The notes beneath the pieces are model-generated. The model was not told the DNA's origin. It searched no databases and saw only the letters and a program-made list of their open reading frames with translations. Both the position numbers and the translations under genes were made by a program. 64,000 bases of DNA from Rhabditoides inermis (Eukaryota > Nematoda > Chromadorea > Rhabditida > Rhabditidae), in assembly GCA_963966185.1 (NCBI GenBank), contig CAWZYM010000396.1:748501-812500 (forward strand), in the 5' to 3' direction. Of this stretch, positions 35,257 to 46,884 are shown one piece after another. The stretch's first letter is position 1, and each line of letters begins with the position of its first letter.

Positions 35257-37313
35257 TCAGGATCTTAAAATATCGATAATGTTAGGATAGACTTCTTTAT
35301 GGGCGCGCTCGCCCCATATAAAATCGAGGTGGGTGAACCCAGACAGTTTCGTAGATGACGTCACCGCCTGAAATAGAAGTGATTCATCATTCATGAATAT
35401 TTATTTTAAAACATGTAACTGATATGTTAGGCACAAAACTGTGCAAAATGATAAACAATGATGAAATGTGATCAATTGTAACGAGTAACGTCTACCATAC
35501 CATTGGATGCATTTGGGCGATGGTGGTTTCTAGGTCGGCGGCGTCTGCTATGGGGTCTATGTCGCCATAGTAGATGTGCATGGGTGTTCCGATAGCTTTC
35601 AGGTTCAGTGACGGCGGCTCTTCCTGAACCAACTGTTTTTGAAATTGACAAAGATACCATACCGTTCCATAACGCGCTCTATTCTCCGCCTTTCCGTAAT
35701 CAAATGACGCCACTCTTTTCGACACGTAGGTTTGCATGTAGTGATCTGAAACTTTGTTTAAAATTTTAAAACTTTGTTTAAACTTTGTTAAAAGTTGTAG
35801 TATCCGTGCCGTAATTTACATAATTGTGATGTGCTATTTGATTCGAGATAAATATTCTATTCTATTCTATTCTAAAAGTTGTAGCCTCTCACAGATATTC
35901 TTTATTGACGTCCCTGATGGCAAGTCGTTGATGAACACGGGAAAGCGAGTCTGAAGAGAATATAACAATCAATTACAATTAAGTGAAAACCAACCATATT
36001 GATTTGTTCGGAGTCGCCGGAAAATATACGGATCAAATTGTGACAAATTACTTCCACTGAAATAAGCTGTGATGTTGTTTGTGTCATAATTATCTCACCA
36101 TCCGGTTTCTTACATACTGATTTCACTGCCTCCAGCATGACATTGTCTTCCAGAAACTGGCCGTGGCCGTAGATGTCAACAAGATCCTGTGGCATTATTA
36201 AACATGAAACAATACAAACAAACAGTTGCCGTATTACTGTATTGTTTATGTACATGTTATATTTTGTTTTCATAATGCGGTAAACTTCTTACAATCAGAT
36301 ATCCTCCAAAACTGGGGTCGACCAGCTGCTGAAAGTATCCCGTGCCATGGGAGAAGTTGAAAAGCGGCGCGAGGAGAAAGGTGTTGTTGATCTGAATATG
36401 CGAAGTATTAATATTAAGAACAGGTTACATGATAACATGGGAAAAAGAAGATACAACAAAACAAAACTAGTGGAAACGGAGTTCGTTCACCTTGGCTGCC
36501 GTGTCGCTGTGTCTGCTCACCGCCGCTGCCAGGATGAGTCCTCCCTGTGCGTGTCCCACCACTTCGACTAGCAGTCGGCCAGAGTGCTCCCGCACTGCAT
36601 CCACCATCGCTGGCACGTCATAGGTAGCCATCTCGTCCCAGCTCAACAGGCATTTCTAACATATGTGTTGTAATGAATGTAAAGGTGAGGTAAAGGTATT
36701 CCCCCGATTCAAGAGATTCACTATGGCACCGGCGGAATAAATGTATTTTTAATCATAAGTATAATGATCCCACCTCCATTGCCAGTAGTCTCTCGTGTCC
36801 GAGTCGAGCGTCTCGTGCCTTTTCGAGTAGCCGTTGCCTCGATTGTTCCCCAGCCACACGTCAAACCCAGCATCGGCCAGCATGAAACCTACAATTACAT
36901 TTTTTTTTGTTATTTTTTTGAAATATTTTGATACCCAGTGATTTGTCGGGTAGATTTGTGAGGAACGATGTTGATGTGAGAAGGAGTGAGTGCAAGAGGA
37001 GGACCGCCGGGCGGTCGCCGGAGGTGACTGAAGAGGTCCATGTAAGTACCATGTCAGTCGTGCAATCGAATATACCGTTATCCCTCCCCCTCGGAATACG
37101 GTGCATCGTCAGAATGTAGCCATCCTCGGTCGTCACATCGTAGATCTGCACCTCGTAGCCCCAGTAGCGAATCAGCTCCGGCTGAAAAGTACTGTAGGAA
37201 AAAGTGAGATAGAGTTAGAGAGACTGGTTACGGAATCTCACCGCTTTCATCCGAGATTCAGGATCTTTAGCAACCACCGTAGCCATAAAAGCTAGAAGCA
37301 AAGTAAGTTTCAT
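35257..37313 (-). CDS. Lipase-family paralogue lacking the nucleophile serine (GHAQG)
   Basis: Twelve exons close in phase (37242-37313, 37076-37181, 36935-37027, 36774-36888, 36491-36641, 36293-36391, 36099-36186, 35995-36056, 35893-35950, 35663-35745, 35501-35623, 35257-35367), 386 aa, with several exons of the same length and phase as the neighbour. Signal peptide 1-~14. The fold landmarks are kept ([37 protein letters not shown]), and Asp332 and His363 are in place. However, residue 160 in the nucleophile elbow is Ala (GTG GGA CAC GCA CAG). No stop or frameshift is seen, so this looks like a maintained pseudo-lipase rather than a dead gene. Exon 5 begins at a GAG acceptor (TGTTGAG|C), which restores the frame and the conserved WSWDEMA. 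Confidence 0.85.
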
Positions 37314-38519
37314 GATCGGAAGTGAGTGACTCACTGCGGCGGTGGTGCAAGACTCGAGTATATGTACTAGTTGCGGCTACAATCATGAGATAACGAGCGA
37401 AAATACTCTTCCGTCAAAGCAAAGAAACAACAATCGAATGTAGCCTTTTCCGCAGAGAAAAGACAGAAAAGAGGTTGAAAGCTATTCATAAGCGATTACG
37501 ATTGACAAGATTAGAAAGCATTCCGCACATTTTTTCTAACGTGTTTGTATTCCTCACGGGTTGTATAAGGGCAACGTGTAGAAGATAATGTGTGAGTGTA
37601 GGAATTCGTGGTCGTGACTCAAACACTGATAATTCACGTGTGTACTACCATATAAGATTGTGGCAGTGTTTCGTGTATTGGTCAGAAACACTATACAGTG
37701 GTCAAAAATCTCAAAGAACTACATTATCGCTTGTTTACACAGTTCATTGTTTTGTGTCCATATGATCGTATCAAGTACACTCTATTTCTGTAACACATCT
37801 GTTTTCTATGTGTATATTTTGTGTATGTATTTCTAATCCTGCAGAAAAAGATGAAGCAAACTGGAAAACGTGACTAAAAAGTGAATGCTGACAGTTGACA
37901 TGATATATTGATATCCCTCATTTCCAATGCGGGATACTGTATTATGTATAGTGAGCAGATCATCATTCCGTCTTTTCCCTCGGCTCTCTTACGGATAACC
38001 CCAGCAACTCTGCACGTTCGGTGAGAACAGGACGTTTGTAAAACCATATCGTTTCTAAGAGACTAAACGATTCAAGTATAGTCTAGGCTACAAACTTTCG
38101 AAGCGCAAAGAGCACTGGTTGACAATCTAGAATGATAATGACAACAACATACGATGCTTGTAGGCAGGTTGATTTCCTCTCTTGTGCTCGTGTCCTTATT
38201 GCCTGGTCAGAACACAAGGTTTTAACCAAGATTGATGAGAGTGTGCGGATTGTATATTGTGTTTTGCATGTGACAGATTCTAGTACATAGTGTGCTGGCA
38301 AAAAAAAATTGGCAATCCGAAAATGGAAACGATTTGCCGGGGATGATGACAGAATGACAACGGGGAGTGACACCATAGTTCCGCAAATCTTTTTAGCACT
38401 CGACTCCAATGCGGTATTATGTAAATGGTGACGCATAAATGACAGAATTTGGGCGGAGCTGCGAGTTTCGACAAAACCATTTCGATCAGCTCTCGCTTCA
38501 ACTCTTTTTTTTTTAAATA
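37314..38519. promoter_or_regulatory. Divergent promoter region between the pseudo-lipase and the MFS transporter
   Basis: AT-rich, no exon seen. A T-run precedes the transporter start codon at 38520. Confidence 0.4.
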
Positions 38520-40628
38520 ATGATGATCAAAACCAACGTTCCGCCGTCACCAGAGAAACAGTACGTTTACCGTTTACGTTACAAAAACACATTCTCTTCA
38601 GAGAGTTGAAGACGGAATGGGTGTCTATATTTATCGCCAGTATACTTTCACTTCTATGTTCAGTACAGTTCACTATATACTTTTCATCACTCTGGCCCTA
38701 TCTGCAGGAGGTAAAATCTACTTATTCTAATCCTTAAATGTCGAGGAAAAACCTGTTCAGATCGATATGTCGATTACTGAGGAGTTCTTCGGATATATCA
38801 CCGCAGTGTACAGTCTCGGACAGGTAGTGAAAAAAATCGTTATAAATCCTTTAAAAAATATAGTGCATCGCAATGCCGGTGTTTGGCTGGTGGGCTAACA
38901 AGATCGGACAGTGCAAGTTGCCGATCCAAACTGGACTAGTTATAATGGTTCTCGGTGAGCGAATCACTTGTTTTCGTTCGTAATTTCTCTCCCCAGGCAA
39001 CCTTCTGTACCTAATGATTCCACTAACCGCCTACAGCCCCAAGTGGATCATGATGATCTCCCGGTTTTTCACTGGACTCGGAGGAGGTGGGATGGATAGA
39101 CTTATTTTCGATAACCGATAACAAAAGTGACAGGTATGGATGGAGTTTATCACATAGAACTCATAGAACCACTCAGGTATCATTGCCGTGCTGCGCACGT
39201 ATGCGTCGCAGGCGTCTCTGCCGAAGGACCGCTCCCGATCCATCTCCCTCAACACGGGCTCATTCGCACTCGGACTCACAGCAGGGCCTGGTACGCCACA
39301 CAAATTACCGTTACATATAGGGTATCCCCCATTTTCACGGTACGCGAATTATCGGCTGTCGATCAGACAGTGCCGAAATGACGAGGTTTTCATGCATTTA
39401 TCGGGGTGGTCGATAGGCACATCATGTCAAAAATTGGTGCAAATCTAACAACTTTGAAAAGAGTTATTAGATTTGGCGTAAATCTCTATATAAGAAGACC
39501 AAAAAAGTGGTTATCGATCGATATCTAACGAACTAATCGATGAATTAAAAATCGCTGAAGACAATCTATGGGGAATGAGGTTATCAAAATATCGTGAAAT
39601 TTTCATGGTAAGAAACTCATTCTGAATTGAGTTATTAGCTCTAGAAGGTGGAGAACTCTGCTTCATTTGACTTGCAAATGACCCTCATTTCCCCAAAATC
39701 AGAAGTCAGAGAACGGGGGGAATACCCTATATGTATAAAGAGTCACCCTGTTTTCAGCTCTCCAACTCCTCTTCACGCCGCTTTCCTACCCGGGAATCAC
39801 ACTCATCGACGACTTGAAAGTGAGTCATGGTTTTTTTTAAAGTTTGTTCATCAGCAGATTCAAGTTATACAACCGTCGACCTAGCCAATAAGAGGACTGA
39901 CCTAAGGCTCTCGAGTACAAGTCGCTAGCTGCTTACAAGGGGTCCATCGATGAATGTAATGAACTTGGATCAGATGACGTCACAGACTTTTGACTAGAGG
40001 CTCACGAAAGTTGTGAGGGTGGTCGTCACTCCACCGTGACTAGCGGTACATCATTAGCCGAGGATTGAACCCGGGACCTTCCGCTTGATAGCTGCGCGCA
40101 CATCCACTGCGCTAGCCACCCCCCTTTCTAAAATGTTTCTAAAATGTTCCAAGTCACATTTAAGGTGAACATCTACTCGTGTCCGGCCGTGGCTGGTGTG
40201 GTGGCGAATCTGATAGGGTTGGTCATCGTCTCGTTCATCTTCCGCGAGTCATCTGTCGGCATCCAGAAGATCGAGAAGGCGGAGAATGGTACATTCATCT
40301 CTCTGGGTTTCTTTTTACACATCATCGTCAGAGAACCACGACCGCTTCTTCGCCCTTCCATCCGCCGATCTCATCGCCGTGTTTATCTGCATCTTCACAC
40401 GATTCGCAATGATGTTCGTGATTACCAACATCGAAACGTGAGTGATCTCAGTGTTACCCGAATGTTATCTTGTTCTCACAGAATCGGCTCTCCACTATCG
40501 ATGACGATGTTCAATTGGACGGCGGAGGAGGCGGTCTTCTACAACTCGATCCAGCATGCCAGCAGCGCTATCGTCTCCTTCTGCGTATACGCCACCAACA
40601 CCATATGGAACGTCAGCAAGTCGTGCGT

Positions 40629-40685
<57 letters not shown>

Positions 40686-41443
40686 TTCAGAGTGGACAAC
40701 CGTCACGGCTGCATCGTGGGCCTGCTCTCGCTGGTCGTCTTCCATCTGCTCACCTACCCCTGGTGGTTCATCGACGAGAAGATCGACTACCAGCAGGAGT
40801 GTGGGTAGCTTTCTCCAATAAAAAAAACCCACGCACACATCAAACATGATCCTTTCCAGTCCTGATCGTCAATGGCACCTCCATCCCCAACCCGCATCCC
40901 GTCGGCTGCCGGCCCACGTTCGAGTGGTGCGCCCACGTACCCAAGATCAACGTGTTCGTACATATCGTACTTTACCCAGTTTACTATGTGTTTTAGGTAC
41001 ATCTACGTGGTCACGTACGTGATTTGCTCCGGCCTCGGCTTCTCGCTGATCAATATCACAATGAACACGGTGTTCTCGATGGTTCTGGGACCCAAGCCGC
41101 AGGTGAAACAAATACAATGTTTTTTTTAAATTACATACAACCTGAATTTTGAGGGTACGATGACTGGTTTCCTCATGCTGTCGGGTAGTGTGGCGCGATT
41201 GTGCGGACCTATCTTCGTATCGTAAGTGATTTCGTAGAATCCTAAAACAAACGAACAAATTTCAGGTCGTTATTCGCGCAGACGGGTCCTTCTATTCCGT
41301 GGTTGATTGAGATAGCAATCGCCGGCGCTGCAGTTCTAATGTGGATCTTCTTCTATTCGCGTATGGTTCCTATGAAACATGGAAATGCCCTCAAAGCGGG
41401 AGACACATACAAGAACAAGCATGGACTCGTGTACAAAATGTGA
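38520..41443 (+). CDS. MFSD8/CLN7-like major facilitator transporter
   Basis: Fifteen exons close in phase (38520-38560, 38602-38710, 38761-38823, 38864-38954, 38997-39086, 39177-39290, 39758-39819, 40165-40288, 40332-40437, 40482-40622, 40691-40800, 40860-40953, 40997-41102, 41154-41221, 41266-41443), 498 aa, close to human MFSD8 (518). About twelve membrane segments. The first is followed by SSLWPYLQ; then FFGYITAVYSLGQ and FGWWANKIG form the MFS loop 2-3 motif, and RFFTGLG and VNIYSCPA match MFSD8-type proteins. MFSD8 is a lysosomal membrane protein mutated in CLN7 disease. Two ATGs are adjacent; the first is used. Introns at 39291-39757 and 39820-40164 carry a TIR element and a SINE-like copy. 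Two acceptors end AAG and GAG. Poly(A) signal AATAAA is at 41500-41505. Confidence 0.85.
39312..39737. mobile_element. TIR element in the MFSD8-like gene
   Basis: TTACATATAGGGTATCCCCC (from 39312) has an approximate inverted copy ending near 39737 (GGGGGAATACCCTATATGTA). Inside, AAATCTAA(C/T)AACTTT and AAAGAGTTATTAGATTT form a second inverted pair near 39442-39475. No ORF; non-autonomous. Confidence 0.55.
40055..40122 (-). mobile_element. tRNA-derived SINE-like element
   Basis: Read on the minus strand: GGTGGCTAGCGCAGTGG (40120-40104) fits a tRNA A box and GGTTCAATCC (40071-40062) fits a B box at tRNA spacing, but the stems are not complete, so this is not a functional tRNA gene. It sits in the intron 39820-40164. 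Confidence 0.6.
40625..40682 (+). repeat. (GA)n microsatellite in an MFSD8-like intron
   Basis: GA run occupying most of the intron 40623-40690, beginning just after the donor. Confidence 0.9.
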
Positions 41444-41530
41444 ATTGCCCAAGCTCACTAGTTCTTGTTTATTGTTATAAGTTTCGAACGCGATACGATA
41501 ATAAATCAATTCCAAAAAAATCGAAATTAC

Positions 41531-41552
41531 AACCAGCGCGGCAGCGCTGGTT
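41531..41552. other. Perfect 9-bp stem hairpin downstream of the transporter gene
   Basis: AACCAGCGC, loop GGCA, GCGCTGGTT. It lies ~25 nt past the poly(A) signal and could be a 3'-end or chance structure. Confidence 0.4.
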
Positions 41553-41884
41553 GGTTTGTGTTAACCCCAGTCGCGCGCTAGAATCGGCAAAAGGCGATTG
41601 AACGAAAGGTTCCTTAGAATCTTTACGAGAACAATGTGATGCTGATAGATGTTATCAGTATGTTAGAAAATGGTTAAGTTTCGATTTTGGTAACGCTAGC
41701 TGTTGTAGGAAGCGAAATACGCGCGCGCGCGCCCTGAGGGGCAGGCGATCCCCCGTGTACGGAACGTTTTCTAGGGGGGGGGGTGGCGCGCACCGGCTGC
41801 CCCCAGCAGACAGGAGGTGCACAATCCGCACTGCCTGTGGATTGCACTGATATCATTTAGATCGCGTGCCCTGCTGTGCGCACA

Positions 41885-41950
41885 GTAGTGTTGTGGTTAG
41901 CGATTGCGCCCGTTGAGACACATGGCTCGAGTTCGGTTCCGGCTGGTGGC
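41885..41950 (+). mobile_element. tRNA-derived SINE-like element
   Basis: GTGGTTAGCGATTGCG at 41893-41908 (A-box-like) and GAGTTCGGTTCC at 41929-41940 (B-box-like), followed by GGTGGCAAACATTTTG. A similar AAATGTTTTG follows the B box of the copy in dhs-28 intron 1, suggesting one family. Confidence 0.55.
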
Positions 41951-42153
41951 AAACATTTTGTATTATATGATTTTACATAGAAATGACATTGGAATTGTAA
42001 ATTTTCCCATCAGCATTACCTAAACTCTTTTTTGCAAATTTTATACAATTTTGGACTCAACAAGGTGGGTGAACTGTTGGATTTCTTTTAAAAAATGTTT
42101 TGTGGTTCATGTTAATGTAGATAGATTTATATGAAATCCAATAAAAGTACATT

Positions 42154-42457
42154 CATTATCTTTTAAAAGGACTTCCGTAAGAGAAGAGTTTGTGTTACTC
42201 AACGTAATGCAACAAAAGCTCATGCATTTTATCAATCGAAATAGTACACAAACCTGTTCCAATAGTTCAACAAGTTATATATAATCGATCGGATACCGAA
42301 ATCAATTTCCCGACATACAACATTTGCTCGCATTAGTTTTTATTGCAGAAAGAACAGGTTTGTTTACTATTTCGATTGATAAAATGCATGAGCTTTTGTT
42401 GCATTACGTTGAGTAACACAAACTCTTCTCTTACGGAAGTCCTTTTAAAAGATAATG
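42154..42457. repeat. Long near-perfect inverted repeat (106-bp arms, 92-bp loop)
   Basis: Arms 42154-42259 and 42352-42457 are reverse complements with a single mismatch (ACACAAA versus AAACAAA). No coding sequence. A transcript through it would fold into a ~105-bp duplex. Confidence 0.92.
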
Positions 42458-43146
42458 TGTATTAGCATAGAGCGGCGTGTCTGCGCGCTCTCTTGTTCGT
42501 GTGACCTCTCAGTGTTCTCTCGCCGCCGCCCGCATTTTCCTACCGTACCTAACTCTCCGCGGAGCGATTTCTTAACGGCATTTGAATAGATCGCAGCCGT
42601 GGAAAATCACGAAAAATGCGTGATACATGTGCAGAGTAACATTACAATTGATAAGGAGTGGTCAGCTGATAGATCAGTGGACGACTATTTCTAGCGTACG
42701 AGTGCAACAACTGGACAGCTGTTAGCTGTTTCGCGACAACAAACATTCCTCAGAATAAACTAACACCTTTGGTCACTACAATGAACACGTTTTGCTTTAT
42801 AATGTTATTGTTTGAATAATCTAAACATCTAGTTTTCACAATATTTCCCTCTTTTTAAGCCTTCATGTTTACACAAAAAGTAGGTAAAAAGTAAAGGCCT
42901 ATGCATATTCAAGAAACTTGAGTACTCTGCGGGGAAAGGTTATATTTTGGACAATGACAGCTCACTTGTATTCACGCAATAATAAAGAAGATACTAAATA
43001 TCGAAACGTCAAAATATTATGAAACATTTGTATAACTGAACTGGTACATGAACATAGCCTAGCACAACAAAGATCCAGTAATCTAGTAAAATCTATTTTG
43101 GTCACTCCTCACGTGCCCCTCCCCCTCTACAACACTCTCGCACACC

Positions 43147-43205
<59 letters not shown>

Positions 43206-43987
43206 CCACCCACCTTTGTACCCGCATCTCTCTCCTCGATTTTCGATCATTTGATGGATTCATCTGTGCGCGTCTGCGTCTCTCCGGGATCCCTCTTGTA
43301 TGTGGGATGTCTGTGGTAGAATGGGCGGGGCGGGGTGCGCGGTGTTGGAAGGGAGGGGGCTGGTAGCCACATCACACCCACCCCTCATTACAGAGAGGTC
43401 GAGCCACCCCGCTTACCGACATTCACTCGCCTACTTTCTGCCATTCCACTTTCCACGCTTATACTTACTTCAATATTTGGAAAATATCTATTCACATGCT
43501 GCGCTGATAATTTGTGACTCACATTACTGTGTATCCTACTGAAGTTTCAAGTGTTGATTTGTTTCTAGATTTTCATATTCACGGTTATTGTCATCTGTTT
43601 TCTCTTTAACAACATTTTATTCAACATATACTCTCGCGTTCTGGCAATGGCTTGTTCTCGCTCTTTTGCTACCGTAGTTTTCTGTCTCTCGTTTTCTTTC
43701 TCTACTCGAGCCGGGATCATGTTTCATGTCTCATCAAATGCGCCGACCGCCTACGGTAGATCACCTGCAATATCGTCTTGACATCTATCATAATTTGTTT
43801 GCTATTCCATCTCTGATCCTAGATTGTATTCAGCCGGGTGTTGCGAATGCGAGTCCGCGGTGGTGTAATGTTGATCTATCCGCTCCCCCATACAACCACA
43901 TAGCGCAGTCGCAGCTCATTCACGTTTCTGCCGTGCTCATACACTATTTCGACCGTTTCCATTTTGCAGTAGCTAAATCCGTTCATC
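42458..43987 (+). promoter_or_regulatory. Upstream region of troponin I gene A with trans-splice-type acceptor
   Basis: No exon seen apart from a TTTTGCAG acceptor ending at about 43969, 18 nt before the ATG, a typical spliced-leader or leader-exon acceptor. Contains the (CA)n run. Confidence 0.4.
43149..43202 (+). repeat. (CA)n microsatellite
   Basis: About 27 uninterrupted CA units in the region upstream of the first troponin I gene. Confidence 0.95.
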
Positions 43988-45284
43988 ATGAGCGACCTCA
44001 CCCGCTACGGTGGCCCGCAGGCCGACGATGCTCAGCCCGAGGAGGTACGGTAGCCATATATAAACACAGTAGTTACATATAGGATTGTACATATATGATT
44101 CAGTATTTTGTTCTGTTTACTGTTGTATTTATTCCGTTTTTTGCAGGACAAGCAGAAGGAGCTTGAGAGGAAGAAGGCCGAGGTGCGCAAGCGCCTCGAG
44201 GAGCAGGGAAAGGCCGGAAAGAAGGCCAAGAAGGGATTCCTCACGCCCGAGCGCAAGAAGAAGCTCAGGGTACGTCCAGCCGCCTTATTAGCATACGATG
44301 ACGTCATCCGGGTTTCAGAAGCTGCTCATGATGAAGGCGGCTGAGGACCTCAAGCAGCAGCAGCTCCTCAAGGAGCAGGAGAGGCAGAAGATCCTTGCCC
44401 AGCGCATCATTCCTCTCCCCAACGTCGATTCTATCGATGACAAGGGTGATCGATAATTGGCCAATCAATCAATAACCAATCTATATTCAGGCCAGCTTGA
44501 GAAGATCTACAACGATCTGTTCTCCCATCTGTGCAAGCTTGAGGATGAGAAGTACGACGTCAACTTCCAGGTGTGCAGAGGAGAGAAGGGCTGGAGTGAC
44601 GTCACCCGTGTTTCGATGTGAACGTCTTCGTTGCAGGTGTCCACCCAGGAGGCCTCCATCAACGAGCTCACCATCGCAGTCAACGATCTCCGCGGCAAGT
44701 AGTGAGTACTCATTTTGACATAATATCGACTGATGTATTATCAATGAGTGCCTTCTCACAAGCCCCGTTGCAGCGTGAAGCCTCACCTCAAGAAGGTCTC
44801 CAAGTACGACAACAAGTTCAAGAAGGCCGAGGGCGCCGGAAAGGGCGAGAAGGCCGACTTCCGCTCCAACCTCAAGGTCGTCAAGAAGCAAGAGGTCACC
44901 GCCATGCTCGAGACTGCCTCCAAGGTGAGGAGGGAGAGAGGGAAAGATGAAGAGAGGGCAAGAGAGACAGAGAGAAACGTTGTGTGTTGCAGAAGAAGGA
45001 CGAGAAGCCAGTGTGGTCCAAGAAGGGCGCCGAGAAGAAGGAGGAGAAGGTCGAGGAGAAGGTGAGTGTTTTATTTTCCTTTGAATGCATTCTGATAACC
45101 ATCAACATTCAGGAGCCTGAGGCTGAGGCGGCCCCGGTTGAGGAGGAGGCTCCGGTTGACGAGCCTGCTGCCGAGGAGGGTGAGTTATAGAGACCACCCA
45201 CCACGATTCTCACCACTCACCGTTTCAGAGGTCGAAGAGGGTGAGGAGGACGAGGAGGAGGAGGAGGAGGAGGAGGAGGAGTAG
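43988..45284 (+). CDS. Troponin I, paralogue A
   Basis: Nine exons close in phase (43988-44044, 44147-44269, 44319-44445, 44491-44570, 44637-44701, 44774-44924, 44993-45061, 45113-45179, 45229-45284), 264 aa. Troponin I landmarks are in order: basic N-terminal helix region ([19 protein letters not shown]), [27 protein letters not shown], the IT-arm helix ([18 protein letters not shown]), [12 protein letters not shown] and the inhibitory/actin-binding part, then a long acidic tail ending in poly-Glu. Troponin I is the inhibitory thin-filament subunit of muscle. C. elegans has four genes (tni-1, unc-27/tni-2, tni-3, tni-4); I cannot assign which. At the exon 5/6 junction it encodes Tyr where paralogue B has Phe (GKY/F-VKP). 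AATAAA at 45447-45452. Confidence 0.92.
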
Positions 45285-45642
45285 ACTGCCCTCCCCCTCC
45301 AATAGCCACCGCCGCCAACGTCCCTTGTATACTCGATATTGTGTCACATAATACCACCGCCAAACACAACAAACACACGAACTTTTGTCATATCCGTTTT
45401 TCGTTTTGATTTGCCTGTCTCGCCTGTGTGCAACCTGTGCCCTGATAATAAACACTCCTTTCTACTCGCTTTGTTTTTGAGTGACGCGTGTGCGGCCACC
45501 CACGTAGAGCTGTTCCCGTTGTTTTGAGGGGGCGGTGGAAGAAGGGAGGAGGTAGAGAAGTTGGATCAGCGATATCGACTCAGTGTGCCGCAGGGCATTA
45601 CACCCCCTCCTTCTTCTTGCTCTCTTCATCTCTCTCTCTCCC

Positions 45643-45704
<62 letters not shown>

Positions 45705-46884
45705 CGGCGGCAGATCCGACACATGTGCGCGCACTCATAGTAGTCCGATGAGAAAAACGCGAGAATCGAGAAAAAAGAGAGATATGAGAACGAGAGCATA
45801 ATGAAAAAGCAAATTCATCATTGTGGGTGGTATCATCACTGCTGATCTTGTGTTCAGATCTAATCAGTGAGGAAAACGAATTCAAAATACAAGCAACTAC
45901 TGATCAGGAAGTTGAATCACAATGAGAACATTATGGAACTGCGTATTATACGTATGCAAGGATACAGATACGTTCCACCATATCTACAACAAGATCAACA
46001 ATAACAAAAGTGTGTATAATGTTTAATTCTCTCAATTTACTACATAAATGTTGATGTATCCATTGCAACACAGTTCATTCCTTCTTCGGCTACGACTACT
46101 ATGAGTTAGAAACATACCACAAAGTCCCGATTCGCTATTTCATTACAGTACCACATCATCATAATCTCGCACTCTGCCCGGGGCACCTGGTAGTGGTTTT
46201 GCATGAGGGGGGAGGGGGAGAGTTGGGGTTTGGTGGGTGGCATCTTACTACTTTTTGTGCAGTCTGCAGTGACAGCCTGCCGTCTGTCAGCCGCCGCCGT
46301 CTCTCTTGACAAGACACCCCCTCCCCAGATATTTTCATCACTCTTGTCGTGACTGGTTACTCTCCATCCACCCCACTCTCTAGTCGTCTCTTTGCATATC
46401 CCGGTCCAGCCCCCCCCCCCTCCGGTCGAAACGCAAGCAGTACTACTTAGTTATCCGCAGTCCGGCGGTCTCGGTCGCTCCTGCTCCTCCTCGACCAGCT
46501 ACCTCGATAGCTTCTGCTTCACTCTAGCCTTCCGCATCTTTTTATGCACACGCTCGTCTTGAAGACGCATCTGAGAGCGAGGGAACTATGATTATTACAG
46601 CTCTGTCATATGTGTGCCCCTCCCTTCCTCTCTCTGAATTTTGGTGACAGCTCAAGTTTCACTCGCAGTCTCGACGGCAGCGGGCCAGGCGGGCGGCTGA
46701 GAACCGCTCCCTCTCTCTGCTATTCATAGACCCTCTTCCTCTTCCTGCGTCTACATTTATTTATTTTCACTTGTCATTACAATATTCCATATATGGGAAA
46801 ACATGATCTTTGTCGCCTGTCGCCTGTCGCGTTTGATTACTGGTAAAACAGTGTGGAATCTTTTTCTAATTTGCATAATTATAG
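45285..46884. other. Spacer between the troponin I genes; promoter of paralogue B
   Basis: Contains a CT microsatellite at ~45624-45706 and no supported exon. ATTATAG abuts the ATG at 46885, so the start codon probably lies directly at a trans-splice acceptor. Confidence 0.45.

Noticed and set aside
36630..36650. Frameshift in the pseudo-lipase at exon 5 when the TTAG acceptor is used
   Set aside because: Using the GAG acceptor just downstream restores the frame and the conserved WSWDEMA motif, so no frameshift is needed.
40055..40122. tRNA gene
   Set aside because: A and B boxes are present but the acceptor and anticodon stems cannot be formed; classed as SINE-like.
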